5,867 bases of DNA from the NCBI GenBank assembly GCA_012799535.1, contig JAAZLB010000074.1, positions 1 to 5,867 on the forward strand. The letters run 5' to 3'. The notes under the pieces are model-generated. The model made no database searches. It was not told where the DNA came from and worked only from the letters and a program-made list of their open reading frames with translations. How positions within the stretch are numbered: position 1 is the stretch's first letter; each line of letters begins with the position of its first letter. The stretch comes from Bacillota bacterium (GTDB lineage: Bacteria > Bacillota > Limnochordia > Darwinibacteriales > Darwinibacteriaceae). This document shows, piece after piece, positions 5,472 through 5,867 of the stretch. The position numbers were made by a program, and so were the translations under genes.

Positions 5472-5867
5472 TTACATATTCAATTCAGTTAGAAACACCC
5501 TTGTAGGGGCAGCTTCTAAACCTACTACTTTGAGGGGAGCTGCAATCATAAAATACTCGCCAGCTTCAATTTCCCCCAAGCACAGTCCTTCAATAATGAT
5601 GATCCCAGCACCTAAGAGAGCATGATGGGTACCATGATCTGGTTGATCTCGCTCCACGCCTAAGGCATCTAAGCCCACCCCCTCTACTCCTAGCTCTACC
5701 AAACGCTCAGCTGCTTCTGTGGTAATGTAAACGAATTCACCTTCTAAAATATCCTCCAAGGAATTGCGGGTCTTTAAGAGAATAAAATCCCCTTTTTCAA
5801 TTAAAGCTCCTTCGAGATGTTCTCCTTTAATTGCATCTTGAACCATAGTCAAATCAAGAACCTTTAC
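5472..5867 (-). CDS. Cyclase / kynurenine formamidase-like metal-dependent hydrolase, C-terminal part (5' partial)
   Basis: The frame is open to the right edge: 131 codons are present, starting inside the gene at VKVLDLT. A TTG at 5852 could be misread as a start, but this family normally has about 80 more residues before this point, carrying the HxGTHxDxPxH metal site, so the beginning lies outside the window. Visible family features are ALIEKGDFILLKT, VGLDALGVERD, HHALLGAGIIIIEGL and YFMIAAPLKVVGLEAAPTRVFL. Counting from that TTG, H76 and E88 are 12 residues apart, matching the second pair of zinc ligands in bacterial kynurenine formamidase (KynB). Family members hydrolyse N-formylkynurenine, isatin or other amide or lactam bonds, so the substrate cannot be assigned; no other tryptophan-degradation gene is present. 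The stop is 11 bases before the NYN gene start, so the two are probably co-transcribed. Confidence 0.85.
   Translation of the reverse strand, partial: VKVLDLTMVQDAIKGEHLEGALIEKGDFILLKTRNSLEDILEGEFVYITTEAAERLVELGVEGVGLDALGVERDQPDHGTHHALLGAGIIIIEGLCLGEIEAGEYFMIAAPLKVVGLEAAPTRVFLTELNM

Noticed and set aside
5472..5852. Reading the right-edge frame as a complete 126-residue protein starting at TTG 5852
   Set aside because: The frame stays open to the window edge, the segment just upstream (KVLDLT) reads as family sequence, and the N-terminal metal-binding half of the cyclase family would be missing. It is a window truncation, not a short gene.

Overview
The window looks like a piece of a Bacillota (Firmicutes) chromosome, probably from the Clostridia or a related class. 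This is inferred from strong AGGAGG-type ribosome binding sites, at least one TTG start, moderate GC, short gene gaps and the gene content. No rRNA, tRNA, CRISPR array, insertion sequence or phage gene is visible. The DNA is almost fully coding; the largest gap is 128 bases.

Left block (minus strand, read from 1805 down to 1): a TTG-started SfsA-family nuclease, then a large HAD-superfamily hydrolase 12 bases further on, then the first 32 codons of a gene whose start overlaps the HAD stop (ATGA). The block is packed like an operon and runs off the left edge.

Centre (plus strand, 1934-3262): a class II tRNA nucleotidyltransferase (CCA-adding type) with an HD domain. It is the only plus-strand gene. 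A 128-base region holding two imperfect hairpins separates it from sfsA. Its 3' end overlaps the convergent acetyltransferase gene by 71 bases.

Right block (minus strand, read from 5867 down to 3192): the C-terminal part of a cyclase/kynurenine-formamidase-like metal hydrolase, an NYN-LOTUS-cold-shock three-domain protein, an AP-endonuclease-2/xylose-isomerase-like TIM-barrel protein, and a GNAT acetyltransferase. Gaps are about 11, 24 and 4 bases, so these are probably one transcript whose promoter lies beyond the right edge.

Together the window holds tRNA 3'-end synthesis, a predicted nuclease (SfsA), a predicted RNA-binding ribonuclease (NYN-LOTUS-CSD) and four enzymes of unknown substrate. 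The most notable item is the NYN-LOTUS-CSD protein, which joins a PIN-like catalytic fold to two different candidate RNA-binding modules. Nothing here proves a new multi-gene system.
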